This document shows, one piece after another, positions 44,527-51,830 of a stretch of 64,000 nt of DNA. This DNA is from Pseudomonas sp. B33.4 (GTDB lineage: Bacteria > Pseudomonadota > Gammaproteobacteria > Pseudomonadales > Pseudomonadaceae). Numbering within the stretch: position 1 is the stretch's first letter; each line of letters begins with the position of its first letter. Location: the NCBI RefSeq assembly GCF_034555375.1, contig NZ_CP140706.1, forward strand, positions 2,719,001 to 2,783,000. The letters run 5' to 3'. The notes under the pieces are model-generated. The model saw only the letters and a list, made by a program, of their open reading frames with translations. It made no database searches and had not been told where the DNA came from. The translations under genes and the position numbers were made by a program.

Positions 44527-44883
44527 GATAAACACCAATGTTTAAAAATACATCTCCAGACACTCTCTCAGGCTACACATCCTTGCTCCATTGCCTACAG
44601 CTACGTCAGAATCCGCCGGCTTGTGCGCTTTTGGGTCGGATTCTATTGTGGTCCGGTCGCTGACTAATCAGCGATCGGGTTTGGTAGCCCGGTTTAGACT
44701 TGGCGCATAGCGTCACCCGATACAGGTCCTTTTGGGGCTGTGTATTTATGGTGGCCATGCGCAGGGCGTCTTCGGGCGCGCCGGTTCTCCAAGTCACCGG
44801 TCTACCAACCTTCGTATGGCCACCACCCCTTCGTTTGGTAGCGAAAGATGATGGCTCCTTTTCTATGATTTGGAGATTCACTC
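44527..44883 (+). promoter_or_regulatory. Structured leader RNA upstream of DUF6124, copy 1
   Basis: A leader homologous to 48593-48950 and 50798-51153. In order it has a conserved 5' half; a hairpin TCGCTGA (44657-44663)/TCAGCGA (44668-44674); word X1 TTTGGTAG (44680-44687); a closing stem GGTGGCCAT (44750-44758)/ATGGCCACC (44816-44824); and inside it two hairpins, GCGTC-TTCG-GGCGC and CCGGT/ACCGG (44781-44800). Then come X' CTACCAA (44802-44808) and X2 TTTGGTAG (44834-44841). CTCC before and GGAG at the Shine-Dalgarno can pair. Stem and X words differ from the other copies in a compensatory way. Confidence 0.75.
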
Positions 44884-45243
44884 ATGATCAAACCAACACC
44901 CAACCCGCCCGAAACCGCCTCGGTTTCCCCCTACGAATCCATCGATTCCAGAAAACTCCACGAAGCCGCCGACCGCGCGCTCGATCATTACCTCTGTCCA
45001 CCCGGTTCCACGCCGCCGCCACGCAAAAACCGTGGGATGTACGCCGTGACGGCGGACAACAAAACCGAAGAACTGCTGGTCGATGCCAGTGCAACACTCG
45101 CTTCGGCCAAAACCATCGCCCAGAACGTCTCCAGCCTGTTGCCGGCATCGCAGCGCCATGCGCTGGCGGGGATTGCGCAGTTGATCATGCTCGGGGAGTT
45201 GGCGGTGAATCGGGCGCTGGATAATTTGCAGTTGCCGGAGTGA
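44884..45243 (+). CDS. DUF6124 family protein, copy 1
   Basis: A 119-residue Pseudomonas-type DUF6124 protein of unknown function. It starts MIKPTPNPPE, has the conserved SPYESIDS(R/K)KLHEAADRALDHYL segment (about 15-37), a Pro-rich linker (CPPGSTPPPRK) and a C-terminal helical half (about 62-119). It has no signal peptide and only one moderately hydrophobic helix (ALAGIAQLIMLGELAV). It differs from copy 2 by one residue (Arg for Lys in SIDSRKL), so the duplication is recent. It is preceded by the structured leader and GGAGATTC before the ATG. Confidence 0.88.
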   Translation: MIKPTPNPPETASVSPYESIDSRKLHEAADRALDHYLCPPGSTPPPRKNRGMYAVTADNKTEELLVDASATLASAKTIAQNVSSLLPASQRHALAGIAQLIMLGELAVNRALDNLQLPE

Positions 45244-45292
45244 TGCGGGTGTCGGGATCACCTGGTGATTGATCGGGTGTTCATTCTGGCGC

Positions 45293-45370
45293 TTTCGCGA
45301 GCAAGCTCGCTCCCACAGGGTTTTATGCTGATTGCAGATGTTGCGTACGACGCTGAAACCTGTGGGAGCA
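45293..45370. repeat. Truncated REPIN, copy 1
   Basis: A full REP unit CGCGAGCAAGCTCGCTCCCA (from about 45296) is followed about 40 bp later by only the inner end CCTGTGGGAGCA of the inverted partner. The identical truncation at 49361-49437 shows that it was copied with the segment. Confidence 0.8.
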
Positions 45371-45400
45371 GTTGATTATTACCGTGCCGTTTTCGTGTGG

Positions 45401-45790
45401 TTATTGAGGCGCTTCAGGACATTCGCGGGTCCATCGCGTCACCGTCATGTCATTGAACTGCTCTCCGATGGTGTCGACGCGTAGGCAAGTTCCTTTTTTC
45501 GCGTAGTACAAGATGCAACGCGAGCTATCAAACGAGCAGGTATCCAGTTCGAAGAAACTGCGTGTAGCCAGCTCCTTCTCCACGCCACTGTATTCATAGC
45601 CGTCGGTGGTGTGCATCCGCGTCGGCTTCCAGCCTTGTTTGACTAGCTTGGATTTGGCCGCAGCTAAACGCTCACCGACGACGATCCCTGCTGGCCCACG
45701 CTCGTCCTTTGGCGCCTGTGAGGCGTCGGCGAACGTTGCGCTGATAGCCATGCAATAAAGTGCGACGAGTACGAGGGGTGAAGTCTTCAT
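45401..45790 (-). CDS. Small exported protein, copy 1
   Basis: A 129-residue protein with a signal peptide (about 1-22, ending SATFADAS). The mature part carries VVGERLAAAKSKLVKQGWKPTR, a helix-turn pattern common in small secreted or immunity proteins, then an ATRSFFELDTCSF segment and four Cys (DTCSF, SRCIL, GTCLRV, RECPEA) that could form two disulfides. A second copy at 49468-49857 is very similar. I do not recognise a named family. It reads toward the DUF6124 gene, with a truncated REPIN between them. Confidence 0.82.
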   Translation of the reverse strand: MKTSPLVLVALYCMAISATFADASQAPKDERGPAGIVVGERLAAAKSKLVKQGWKPTRMHTTDGYEYSGVEKELATRSFFELDTCSFDSSRCILYYAKKGTCLRVDTIGEQFNDMTVTRWTRECPEAPQ

Positions 45791-46074
45791 TTGGTTGTTC
45801 CTTCAGCCGATTTATAGCTCTACAAAAACTCCGAATACTCGGCACAAGGTTGGGGGTGGGGCAGGCAAATCCAGCGATGATTTCATGTGTGGCCATCTGC
45901 TGCCATACAACCATCTTCCCTCACCAGTTATCCTGCGCACCCCGCGAATGACAGGAATCAGCCGTTTGGGCACAGCTTTTTAGGCTTTGTCCTACAGCCA
46001 GCACTTGGGCTTTTCGATAGCGTCGGACTGTCGGAACCTCAAGTCGGGATTCCTGAAGTGAACAAGGATGATGC
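45791..46074. other. Gap between exported protein copy 1 and the broken effector gene
   Basis: About 280 bp without a gene. The first 80 bp are homologous to the region after 49857, part of the duplicated segment. AAGGATGATGC before 46075 supplies the ribosome-binding site of the effector gene. Confidence 0.45.
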
Positions 46075-47223
46075 ATGAGTGAATATGGAAATGTACCAAG
46101 GCCCGCACTACCTAACCCGCCAAGAAAACAGGTCTACCGTGGCGTAGAACCGACCGATCTGCACGCCAAGCACTGGGCAGAGTAACCTGAGGCTCCCGCA
46201 GAGAAACCGGTTGCTGCGAAGCCAGCAGCGGAACCCGGTTTCTATATCGTTCAGCAAGTCATGCCGCGCTCTGCACAGGAAGCAGCATTGTTCGATAAGC
46301 CGGATGGTGCAACGCTTGAGAAATTCACGCGCCTCAACCCTCACGTCACCGGGTACGCCAAGCCCGGGCAGCTCATTGTGTTGAGTGATCCGAACAATCC
46401 TCATTGCACACGTGAAGAAGCGTTGCTCATGGAAGCGGCGCAGAAAGTGGACGCGGCGCTCAAACCCATGAGCGACGAAGAGGCGAGCTTCATGGTTCGC
46501 TATCAGAGCCAGATTGAGTCCATTCTTTCGCAAGGCTCAACATCAATCGGTGTGGGTGAATCAATCTTCGCCAAGAACCTGGGAGACGTGACAACCTCGC
46601 TGAAGGAAATCGAGACGCTGCACCAGAAAAGTTTTCAGCGTGACGGACATTTGCGTAGTTCGGAGTTCTTTGATGAACGCGCACGACTGTTTGCCAAGCT
46701 TGATAGGCAGCTCACCGGGTTAACCAGAAAGGGCATTGGTTTCCCTGATCACCCAAGTCTGAAATCAGCCCTCGGTATCTCAAGCAAAAGCTTGGTGCAT
46801 CACTGGACCCTGGCCGGTGCTGCGGGACAGATTCCCGGTTACGCCACTCATGCAGAAGGTGTCGCCAGAGCGGCCAAGGTTGTTAAGTACGGCGGCTGGA
46901 TTGGTACTGCCGTAGGAGGCGGGGCGTCTTACATGAAGGTTCAAGAAGTCTGTGCGGCTGGCAACAAGGATGCCTGCGAAAAGATCAAATATACCGAGGG
47001 TGGTAACTTCGTCGGAGGAGTGGCCGGCGGTGCTGCCACCGGTGCGGTTTTGACTGGTTCCACAGCGGGGATTATCTGTGTTGGCTTGGGTGTACCCACA
47101 GGCGGCATGGCAACCTTGGCATGTGGTGTCATCGTCGTAGCGGCGGGCTCATACGCTGGTGGAGCTCTTGGTGGGGCTACAGGCGAATGGGCCGGTGAGA
47201 AGATCTATGAGGCAAGTAAATGA
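46075..47223 (+). pseudogene. LysM/glycine-zipper effector-like gene interrupted by one in-frame stop
   Basis: The frame opens MSEYGNVPRPALPNPP at 46075, with a good ribosome-binding site, and hits a TAA at codon 37 (46183-46185). It then continues in the same frame without further stops to 47223 (382 codons in total). The part after the stop has a LysM-like segment (FYIVQQVMPRSAQEA ... YAKPGQLIVLSD), a helical middle, and a C-terminal hydrophobic Gly-rich region (GGNFVGGVAGGAATGAV and following) of the kind seen in pore-forming type VI effectors. The end overlaps the next membrane-protein gene by 4 bp (ATGA). A CAA-to-TAA change or a sequencing error would explain the stop. A restart at ATG 46261 would lose part of LysM. 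Confidence 0.75.
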
Positions 47224-47606
47224 GTTTGAACGTCGTTGATAAGGTACTTCTGTCCATTGCCATTGTTGATCTGGCAGGGCTAATTCTTTGGATAGGCGTC
47301 TGTTTGCACCTGGCCTATACGAAGATGGATTTGATGTTGGAGCACCTGAAGAATTGCTCAGCGATCATGGCTCGGGCTCCGCTTCGACATGGTGGGCCTT
47401 GGGGAAAGCTTCTGCTCGTAGGTGGTATTTCGGGAATTGTGACCTTTCCTAAGTTTTATTTGAAAAGGGGTGAGCTGAGCTCTGAAGATTTGGCCAGTTT
47501 CCCAGCTCCCCTCAAACGGAAGCTAGTAGTGCTGCAATGGAGCGTCATTTCTCTGTTGTTGGTCATGATCTGCTTTGGGATCGCTGTTAAGTCAGGTTTT
47601 GTTTAG
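47220..47606 (+). CDS. Immunity-like integral membrane protein 1
   Basis: A 128-residue membrane protein with three hydrophobic segments (about 7-31, 62-77, 100-122). Its start overlaps the stop of the effector-like gene, the arrangement expected of a cognate immunity protein guarding the inner membrane against a pore-former. Paralogues lie at 47728-48111 (intact, divergent) and 44096-44469 (frameshifted). The shared core reads HLKN-S...LRHGG.WGKLLLVGG. The immunity role is inferred from gene order; I do not recognise a named family. Confidence 0.8.
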   Translation: MSLNVVDKVLLSIAIVDLAGLILWIGVCLHLAYTKMDLMLEHLKNCSAIMARAPLRHGGPWGKLLLVGGISGIVTFPKFYLKRGELSSEDLASFPAPLKRKLVVLQWSVISLLLVMICFGIAVKSGFV

Positions 47607-47727
47607 CGCATTGTGCAATGCGCGGTTCCCACGCTTAAGCACAGCGAAGCTTCGATAAGCGCCGCTGCTCACAAAAAGGGGGCGCCACTAGTGAGCCGGC
47701 AGGCGAAACGATTGACGAGGTTATTAA

Positions 47728-48111
47728 GTGAATTCCGCTGAGCTAATAGTCGGAGGGTTGTGTGGTGTAGTGATTATTTTGATGATCATCTGGATCGGGA
47801 TAGCCCTCTACATTGCACGCATCAAGATGGACCTGATCCTTGAACACCTCAAAAATAGCTCTGCCGGCACTAGGTTGGCTGCCCTGAAGCACGGAGGTGC
47901 TTGGGGCAGATTGCTTTTAGTAGGGGGTGCCTCTGGTCTCGTTACGTTTGCGAGTTTCTACGTCAGGCGCGGCACGCTTAGCACCGAAGACGTAAAGAGC
48001 TTTCCTTCCTCACTCAAGCGGAAACTTGTATGGATGCAATGGTGCGCAATAGCGTTGCTTTCGGCGATGGCTGTCCTGGCTGCGGTGGGTAAATCAGGAA
48101 TACTCAAATAA
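47728..48111 (+). CDS. Immunity-like integral membrane protein 2 (diverged paralogue)
   Basis: A 127-residue paralogue of the protein at 47220. It shares the same three-helix layout and the core KMDLILEHLKNSSAG, ALKHGGAWGRLLLVGGASG and SLKRKLV.MQW. Divergence is high enough that it probably recognises a different effector; such orphan immunity genes often accumulate next to effector genes. It lies 121 bp after the first paralogue on the same strand. Confidence 0.8.
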   Translation: MNSAELIVGGLCGVVIILMIIWIGIALYIARIKMDLILEHLKNSSAGTRLAALKHGGAWGRLLLVGGASGLVTFASFYVRRGTLSTEDVKSFPSSLKRKLVWMQWCAIALLSAMAVLAAVGKSGILK

Positions 48112-48192
48112 CCTCGCTATTACTGTGTTCAGCGTCGTTTGAGCGCTTGGGGGGCTACAGACGAAAGAGCTTCCATCAACGGGGCCGAAAGA

Positions 48193-48480
48193 ATGAAAAA
48201 GCTTTTAATCGCAGTAATCCTCGTCGTATTCACCATGCTCTACGTCGGCTACTACAGCGCCGTTGAGGATGGCGACATCGAGACGATTGTCTTCATAAAA
48301 AAGCACCCCACGTTTCAGATGAAGTTCTACAACATCCACGCCAATGATGGAGAGATCAGGAAGGTAGAGCGCCTGACGGCAGAGGAGCGGGGGTGGATTA
48401 TTGATTACTGCAGGTATCGGTTGGGCATCGATACAGACCTGAGTACTCAGGATGATGTCGATATGTGCTGGAAGAAATAG
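48193..48480 (+). CDS. Small membrane-anchored or exported hypothetical protein
   Basis: A 95-residue protein starting MKKLLIAVILVVFTMLYVG, a strong N-terminal hydrophobic segment (signal anchor or signal peptide). The rest is a small charged domain ending DDVDMCWKK with two Cys. I choose the ATG at 48193 because the hydrophobic segment then lies at the N-terminus; an upstream in-frame ATG (48139) would add 18 polar residues. I do not recognise it; its position after the immunity paralogues suggests the same operon. Confidence 0.68.
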   Translation: MKKLLIAVILVVFTMLYVGYYSAVEDGDIETIVFIKKHPTFQMKFYNIHANDGEIRKVERLTAEERGWIIDYCRYRLGIDTDLSTQDDVDMCWKK

Positions 48481-48490
48481 CACTGTTTAT

Positions 48491-48536
48491 ATGGCCGAGG
48501 TTGTCAGTTACGACTGGCAATCTCGGCCATTTTCTT
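48491..48536 (+). terminator. Rho-independent terminator
   Basis: ATGGCCGAG (48491-48499) pairs with CTCGGCCAT (48522-48530), and the stem continues inward with CAGT-TACG-ACTG. TTTCTTT follows. It ends the effector/immunity operon. Confidence 0.85.
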
Positions 48537-48592
48537 TCGTCTGTTGGGGCAGGGGACGGATCTGTCGCGGGGCCGAGCCGGAATGAGGTCTA

Positions 48593-48950
48593 GATAAACA
48601 CCAACGTTTAAAAAGACATCTCCAGACACTCTCTCAGGCTACATATCCTTGCGCCTTTGCCTACAGCTACGCCAGAATCCGCCGGCTTGTGCGCCTTGGG
48701 GGCGAGTTCTATTGTGGTGCGGTCGCTGACGAATCAGCGATCGGGTTTAGCGACTCGACTTTTTGTATTAGGTGCATCAGCGTTCCATGCTTTGTCGCAG
48801 ACTCGATGTCTGCGACTCCGCTATGGTGGCTGTATGCGGGAGACCCTCGGGTCTGCCGGGTGCCTATAACCGGTTCGCTAACCTGCGTACAGCCGCCACC
48901 TTTCTGTTTAGCGACAGTTATGGCGGCTCCACTCTAATAGGAGCTTCACC
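48593..48950 (+). promoter_or_regulatory. Structured leader RNA upstream of DUF6124, copy 2
   Basis: It has the same layout as copy 1. The 5' half is almost identical to copy 3. Elements are hairpin TCGCTGA (48723-48729)/TCAGCGA (48734-48740); X1 TTTAGCGA (48746-48753); a perfect hairpin GTCGCAGAC/GTCTGCGAC (48794-48816); and stem GGCTGTATGCGGG (from 48828) with CCTGCGTACAGCC. Inside lie hairpins AGACC-CTCG-GGTCT (48841-48854) and CCGG/CCGG (48856-48873). Then come X' TCGCTAA (48875-48881) and X2 TTTAGCGA (48907-48914). GCTCC before and GGAGC at the Shine-Dalgarno are complementary. Confidence 0.78.
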
Positions 48951-49310
48951 ATGATCAAACCAACACCCAACCCGCCCGAAACCGCCTCGGTTTCCCCCTA
49001 CGAATCCATCGACTCCAAAAAACTCCACGAAGCCGCCGACCGCGCGCTCGACCATTACCTCTGTCCACCCGGTTCCACGCCGCCCCCACGTAAAAACCGT
49101 GGGATGTACGCCGTCACCGCTGACAACAAAACCGAAGAACTGCTGGTCGATGCCAGTGCAACACTCGCTTCGGCCAAAACCATCGCCCAGAACGTCTCCA
49201 GCCTGTTGCCGGCATCGCAGCGCCATGCGCTGGCGGGGATTGCGCAGTTGATCATGCTCGGGGAGTTGGCGGTGAATCGGGCGCTGGATAATTTGCAATT
49301 GCCGGAGTGA
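48951..49310 (+). CDS. DUF6124 family protein, copy 2
   Basis: A 119-residue protein that differs from copy 1 by a single residue (SIDSKKL). The DNA is near-identical through the gene and into the flanking truncated REPIN and the minus-strand exported protein, so a segment of about 1.3 kb was duplicated. AGGAGCTTCACC precedes the ATG. The function is unknown. Confidence 0.88.
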   Translation: MIKPTPNPPETASVSPYESIDSKKLHEAADRALDHYLCPPGSTPPPRKNRGMYAVTADNKTEELLVDASATLASAKTIAQNVSSLLPASQRHALAGIAQLIMLGELAVNRALDNLQLPE

Positions 49311-49360
49311 TGCGGGTGCCGGGATCATCTGGTGATTGATCGGGTGTTCATTCTGGCGCC

Positions 49361-49437
49361 TTCGCGAGCAAGCTCGCTCCCACAGGGTTTTATGCTGATT
49401 GAAGATGTTGTGTACGACGCAGAAACCTGTGGGAGCA
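49361..49437. repeat. Truncated REPIN, copy 2
   Basis: The same one-and-a-half REP structure as at 45293-45370, with the same truncation, within the duplicated segment. Confidence 0.8.
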
Positions 49438-49467
49438 GTTAATTATTACCGTGCCGTCTTCGTGTGG

Positions 49468-49857
49468 TTATTGAGGCGCTTCAGGACATTCGCGGGTCCA
49501 TCGCGTCACGTTCATGTCATTGAATTGCTCACCGATGGTATCGACGCGTAGGCAAATTCCTTTCTTCGCGTAGTACAAGATGCAACGCGAGCTTTCAAAC
49601 GAGCAGGTATCCAGTTCGAAGAAGCTGCGTGTAGCCAGCTCCTTCTCCACGCCACTGTATTCATAGCCGTCGTTGGTATGCATCCGCGTCGGTTTCCATC
49701 CTTGTTTGACTAGCTTGGACTTGGCCGCAGCCAAACGCTCACCGACGATGATGCCTGCTGGCCCGCGATTGTCGTTTGGCGCCTGTGAGTCATCGGCAAA
49801 CGTTGCGCTGATACCCGTGCAATAAAGTGCGAAAAATACGAGGGTCGAGGCCTTCAA
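49468..49857 (-). CDS. Small exported protein, copy 2
   Basis: A 129-residue paralogue of the protein at 45401-45790, with the same signal peptide layout (ending SATFADDS), the same KLVKQGWKPTRMHT segment and the same four Cys. Most differences lie in the signal peptide and just after it. It belongs to the duplicated segment and reads toward DUF6124 copy 2. The function is unknown. Confidence 0.82.
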   Translation of the reverse strand: MKASTLVFFALYCTGISATFADDSQAPNDNRGPAGIIVGERLAAAKSKLVKQGWKPTRMHTNDGYEYSGVEKELATRSFFELDTCSFESSRCILYYAKKGICLRVDTIGEQFNDMNVTRWTRECPEAPQ

Positions 49858-50027
49858 TTACAGTTCCTATAGCCGATTTTAGCTCGACAGAAACTCCGGA
49901 CCCTCGGTATGAGGTTGCGGAGGATGGTGATTCTTGGTGCCAGCCCTTCGGGACGTGCTGCCTCCCTTGTTGCTGCTTTCGGCCTAGCGCCGAGCCTAGT
50001 AAAAGTGACCTGGGTTATTGCCTGCTT

Positions 50028-50501
50028 TTATTTAGTCGTTCCTGTGATTCTTCTTCCGGTGCAATGAAAGGCTGCTACCAGAAAATCCTTGAGCGACCAC
50101 GCCCAAAGACCCAGAAGCATGCAGATCACCAAAAAAGTGAAATATTGATGAAAGTCCGTATGGGGCACTTTTTGGCTGGTTATTCCAACCAGCCCGAGGC
50201 TTATCAGGCTGACGCAAAGAAAACTCAGACATCGTAAGGCGAGATAGCAAAGGTCTCTGAAGTTAATCGTGGGTACCCAGTTTTTTGCAGACTCAGAAAA
50301 TAAAGCCGACCACACCAGATGAAACAGACTTGCGTAGATAAAGCTCAGGCTTAGGCGTTCTGCTACATCAGCGCCGGAACCGAGGAAAATTTGTGAATAG
50401 AAATGGTCGAGCAAAACCCCTACGGGACGCATGAGGTCGAGGAAAGGAAACAGGGCGACCCCACCTGCGAGATAAATGGCTAAAAAAGCGATGATTTTCA
50501 T
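50028..50501 (-). CDS. Integral membrane protein of unknown function
   Basis: A 157-residue protein with about four hydrophobic segments: 3-22 (IIAFLAIYLAGGVALFPFL), about 55-68, about 85-108 (CYLALRCLSFLCVSLISLGL) and about 120-138 (FTFLVICMLLGLWAWSL). It has no recognised domain. It is AT-richer than the core genes and sits between copies of the DUF6124 segment. It could be another orphan immunity protein, but nothing shows that directly. Confidence 0.6.
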   Translation of the reverse strand: MKIIAFLAIYLAGGVALFPFLDLMRPVGVLLDHFYSQIFLGSGADVAERLSLSFIYASLFHLVWSALFSESAKNWVPTINFRDLCYLALRCLSFLCVSLISLGLVGITSQKVPHTDFHQYFTFLVICMLLGLWAWSLKDFLVAAFHCTGRRITGTTK

Positions 50502-50797
50502 CTCGCACTCCGTTGCTTTATTTGCCAGGTCGATTTGATGTCAGATCGGTGTTTTGCGTTCTATGCATCGACCTCGGTATTGGCATTGCCTGACTATTTT
50601 TTTAGCTAGGTAAGTCAACAGCATAGTCATCCTGACCACTTCCGGTAACTCAGTCGCTGGACGTCAGAAGGGTAGTGGGCCAGACGGCAGAGAAGCACGG
50701 GTTTGCGGCGCGCGGGGTTTCGATGGGCTGCGAGGTTGAGCATTTCGCTAGGGATGTGGACGGATCTATTCAGAGAGGTGTTACGGGATTCGTTGCC
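50502..50797. other. Gap before the third leader RNA
   Basis: About 300 bp with no gene supported. It presumably holds the promoter of the leftward membrane protein and of the third DUF6124 unit. Confidence 0.45.
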
Positions 50798-51153
50798 GAT
50801 AAACACCAACGTTTAAAAAGACATCTCCAGACACTCTCCCAGGCTACATACCCTTGCGCCTTTGCCTACAGCTACGCCAGAATCCGCCGGCTTGTGCGCC
50901 TTGGGGGCGAGTTCTATTGTGGTGCGGTCGCTGACGTATCAGCGATCGGATTTGACCGTCCGCCCAATATCAAGGCGCGCCAGCGTTCTGCACGTGTTCA
51001 GGCATTGTCTGAAATCATGTCGCGGTGGCTGTGCGTGGGACACCTTCGGGTGTGCCGGACTCCTTGATGTCCGGTCGGTCAACCCGCGTACAGCTGCCAC
51101 CCAGTTTGTTTGACCGCGAACGGTGGCGGCTCCAGTCATCAAGGAGCTTCACC
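50798..51153 (+). promoter_or_regulatory. Structured leader RNA upstream of DUF6124, copy 3
   Basis: Elements in order are hairpin TCGCTGA (50928-50934)/TCAGCGA (50939-50945); X1 TTTGACCG (50951-50958); a hairpin TTCAG/CTGAA (50997-51013); and stem GGTGGCTGTGCGTGGG (from 51024) against CCCGCGTACAGCTGCCACC (51083-51101). Inside the stem lie hairpins ACACC-TTCG-GGTGT (51040-51053) and CCGGAC/GTCCGG (51055-51074). Then come X' CGGTCAA (51076-51082) and X2 TTTGACCG (51109-51116). GGTG...GCTCC after X2 can pair with GGAGC..CACC that contains the Shine-Dalgarno. Confidence 0.78.
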
Positions 51154-51513
51154 ATGATCAAACCAACACCTAACCCGCCCGAATCCAACTGCACGTCTCC
51201 CTACGAATCAATCGACTCAAAAAAACTCCACGAAGCCGCTGACCGCGCGCTCGACCATTACCTTTGTCCGCCCGGTTCCACGCCGCCGCCACGTAAAAAA
51301 CGTGGGATGTATGCCGTGACTGCGGACAACAAAAACGAAGAATTGCTGATTGATGCCAGTGAAACGCTTGCTTCGGCTCAAACTATTGCGCAGAACGTCG
51401 CTAGCCTGTTGCCGGCGTCGCAGCGTCGGGCGTTGTTGGGGATTGCGCAGTTGATCATGCTCGGGGAGTTGGCGGTGAATCGGGCGTTTGATAATTTGCA
51501 ATTGCCGGGGTGA
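51154..51513 (+). CDS. DUF6124 family protein, copy 3
   Basis: A 119-residue DUF6124 protein, more diverged than copies 1 and 2 (ESNCTSPYESIDSKK near the start, several changes in the C-terminal half) but alignable over the whole length. AAGGAGCTTCACC precedes the ATG at 51154. It is not followed by the truncated REPIN or the exported-protein gene, so only the leader plus gene are shared with the other two copies. The function is unknown. Confidence 0.87.
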   Translation: MIKPTPNPPESNCTSPYESIDSKKLHEAADRALDHYLCPPGSTPPPRKKRGMYAVTADNKNEELLIDASETLASAQTIAQNVASLLPASQRRALLGIAQLIMLGELAVNRAFDNLQLPG

Positions 51514-51579
51514 TGTAGTTGTCGGGTCACCTGGTGATTGATCGGGTGGTTGTTCTGGGGAATTCGTGATTAGAAGCGG

Positions 51580-51830
51580 CCCTCACCCCAGCCCTCTCCC
51601 GGAGGGAGAGGGGGCCGACTGAAGTGTCTTGCGGGGTACGTCGACCTGAAAGATTTTGGTGATTATGGGTTTGGTGAAAGGCCTTGGCGGTGATGGCTTG
51701 GGTGAAGGACCTTCGATTTGGCTTTGTGAGCTTGGCCATTTTGGATTCAATGAATGGCTTTCAAGTCGGTGTAGCTCTCGAACATCCCCGAATCGGTTCC
51801 CTCTCCCGTGGGAGAGGGCTAGGGTGAGGG
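51580..51830. mobile_element. MITE-like 251-bp element with 21-bp inverted ends
   Basis: The left end (51580-51600) starts CCCTCACCCCAGCCCTCTCC and the right end (51810-51830) is its complement with one mismatch. The inner flanks also pair locally (CTCTCCCGGAGGGAGAG; CTCTCCCGTGGGAGAG). There is no transposase inside. The right end overlaps the last codons and stop of hxcV. It lies at the right border of the accessory insert. Confidence 0.75.

Noticed and set aside
44680..51116. Reading X1 and X2 as target-site duplications of a small inserted element
   Set aside because: The sequence before X1 and after X2 is conserved among the copies, the words differ, and a complementary X' lies between with covarying stems. 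RNA pairing explains this better, though a guide-directed DNA element is not fully excluded.
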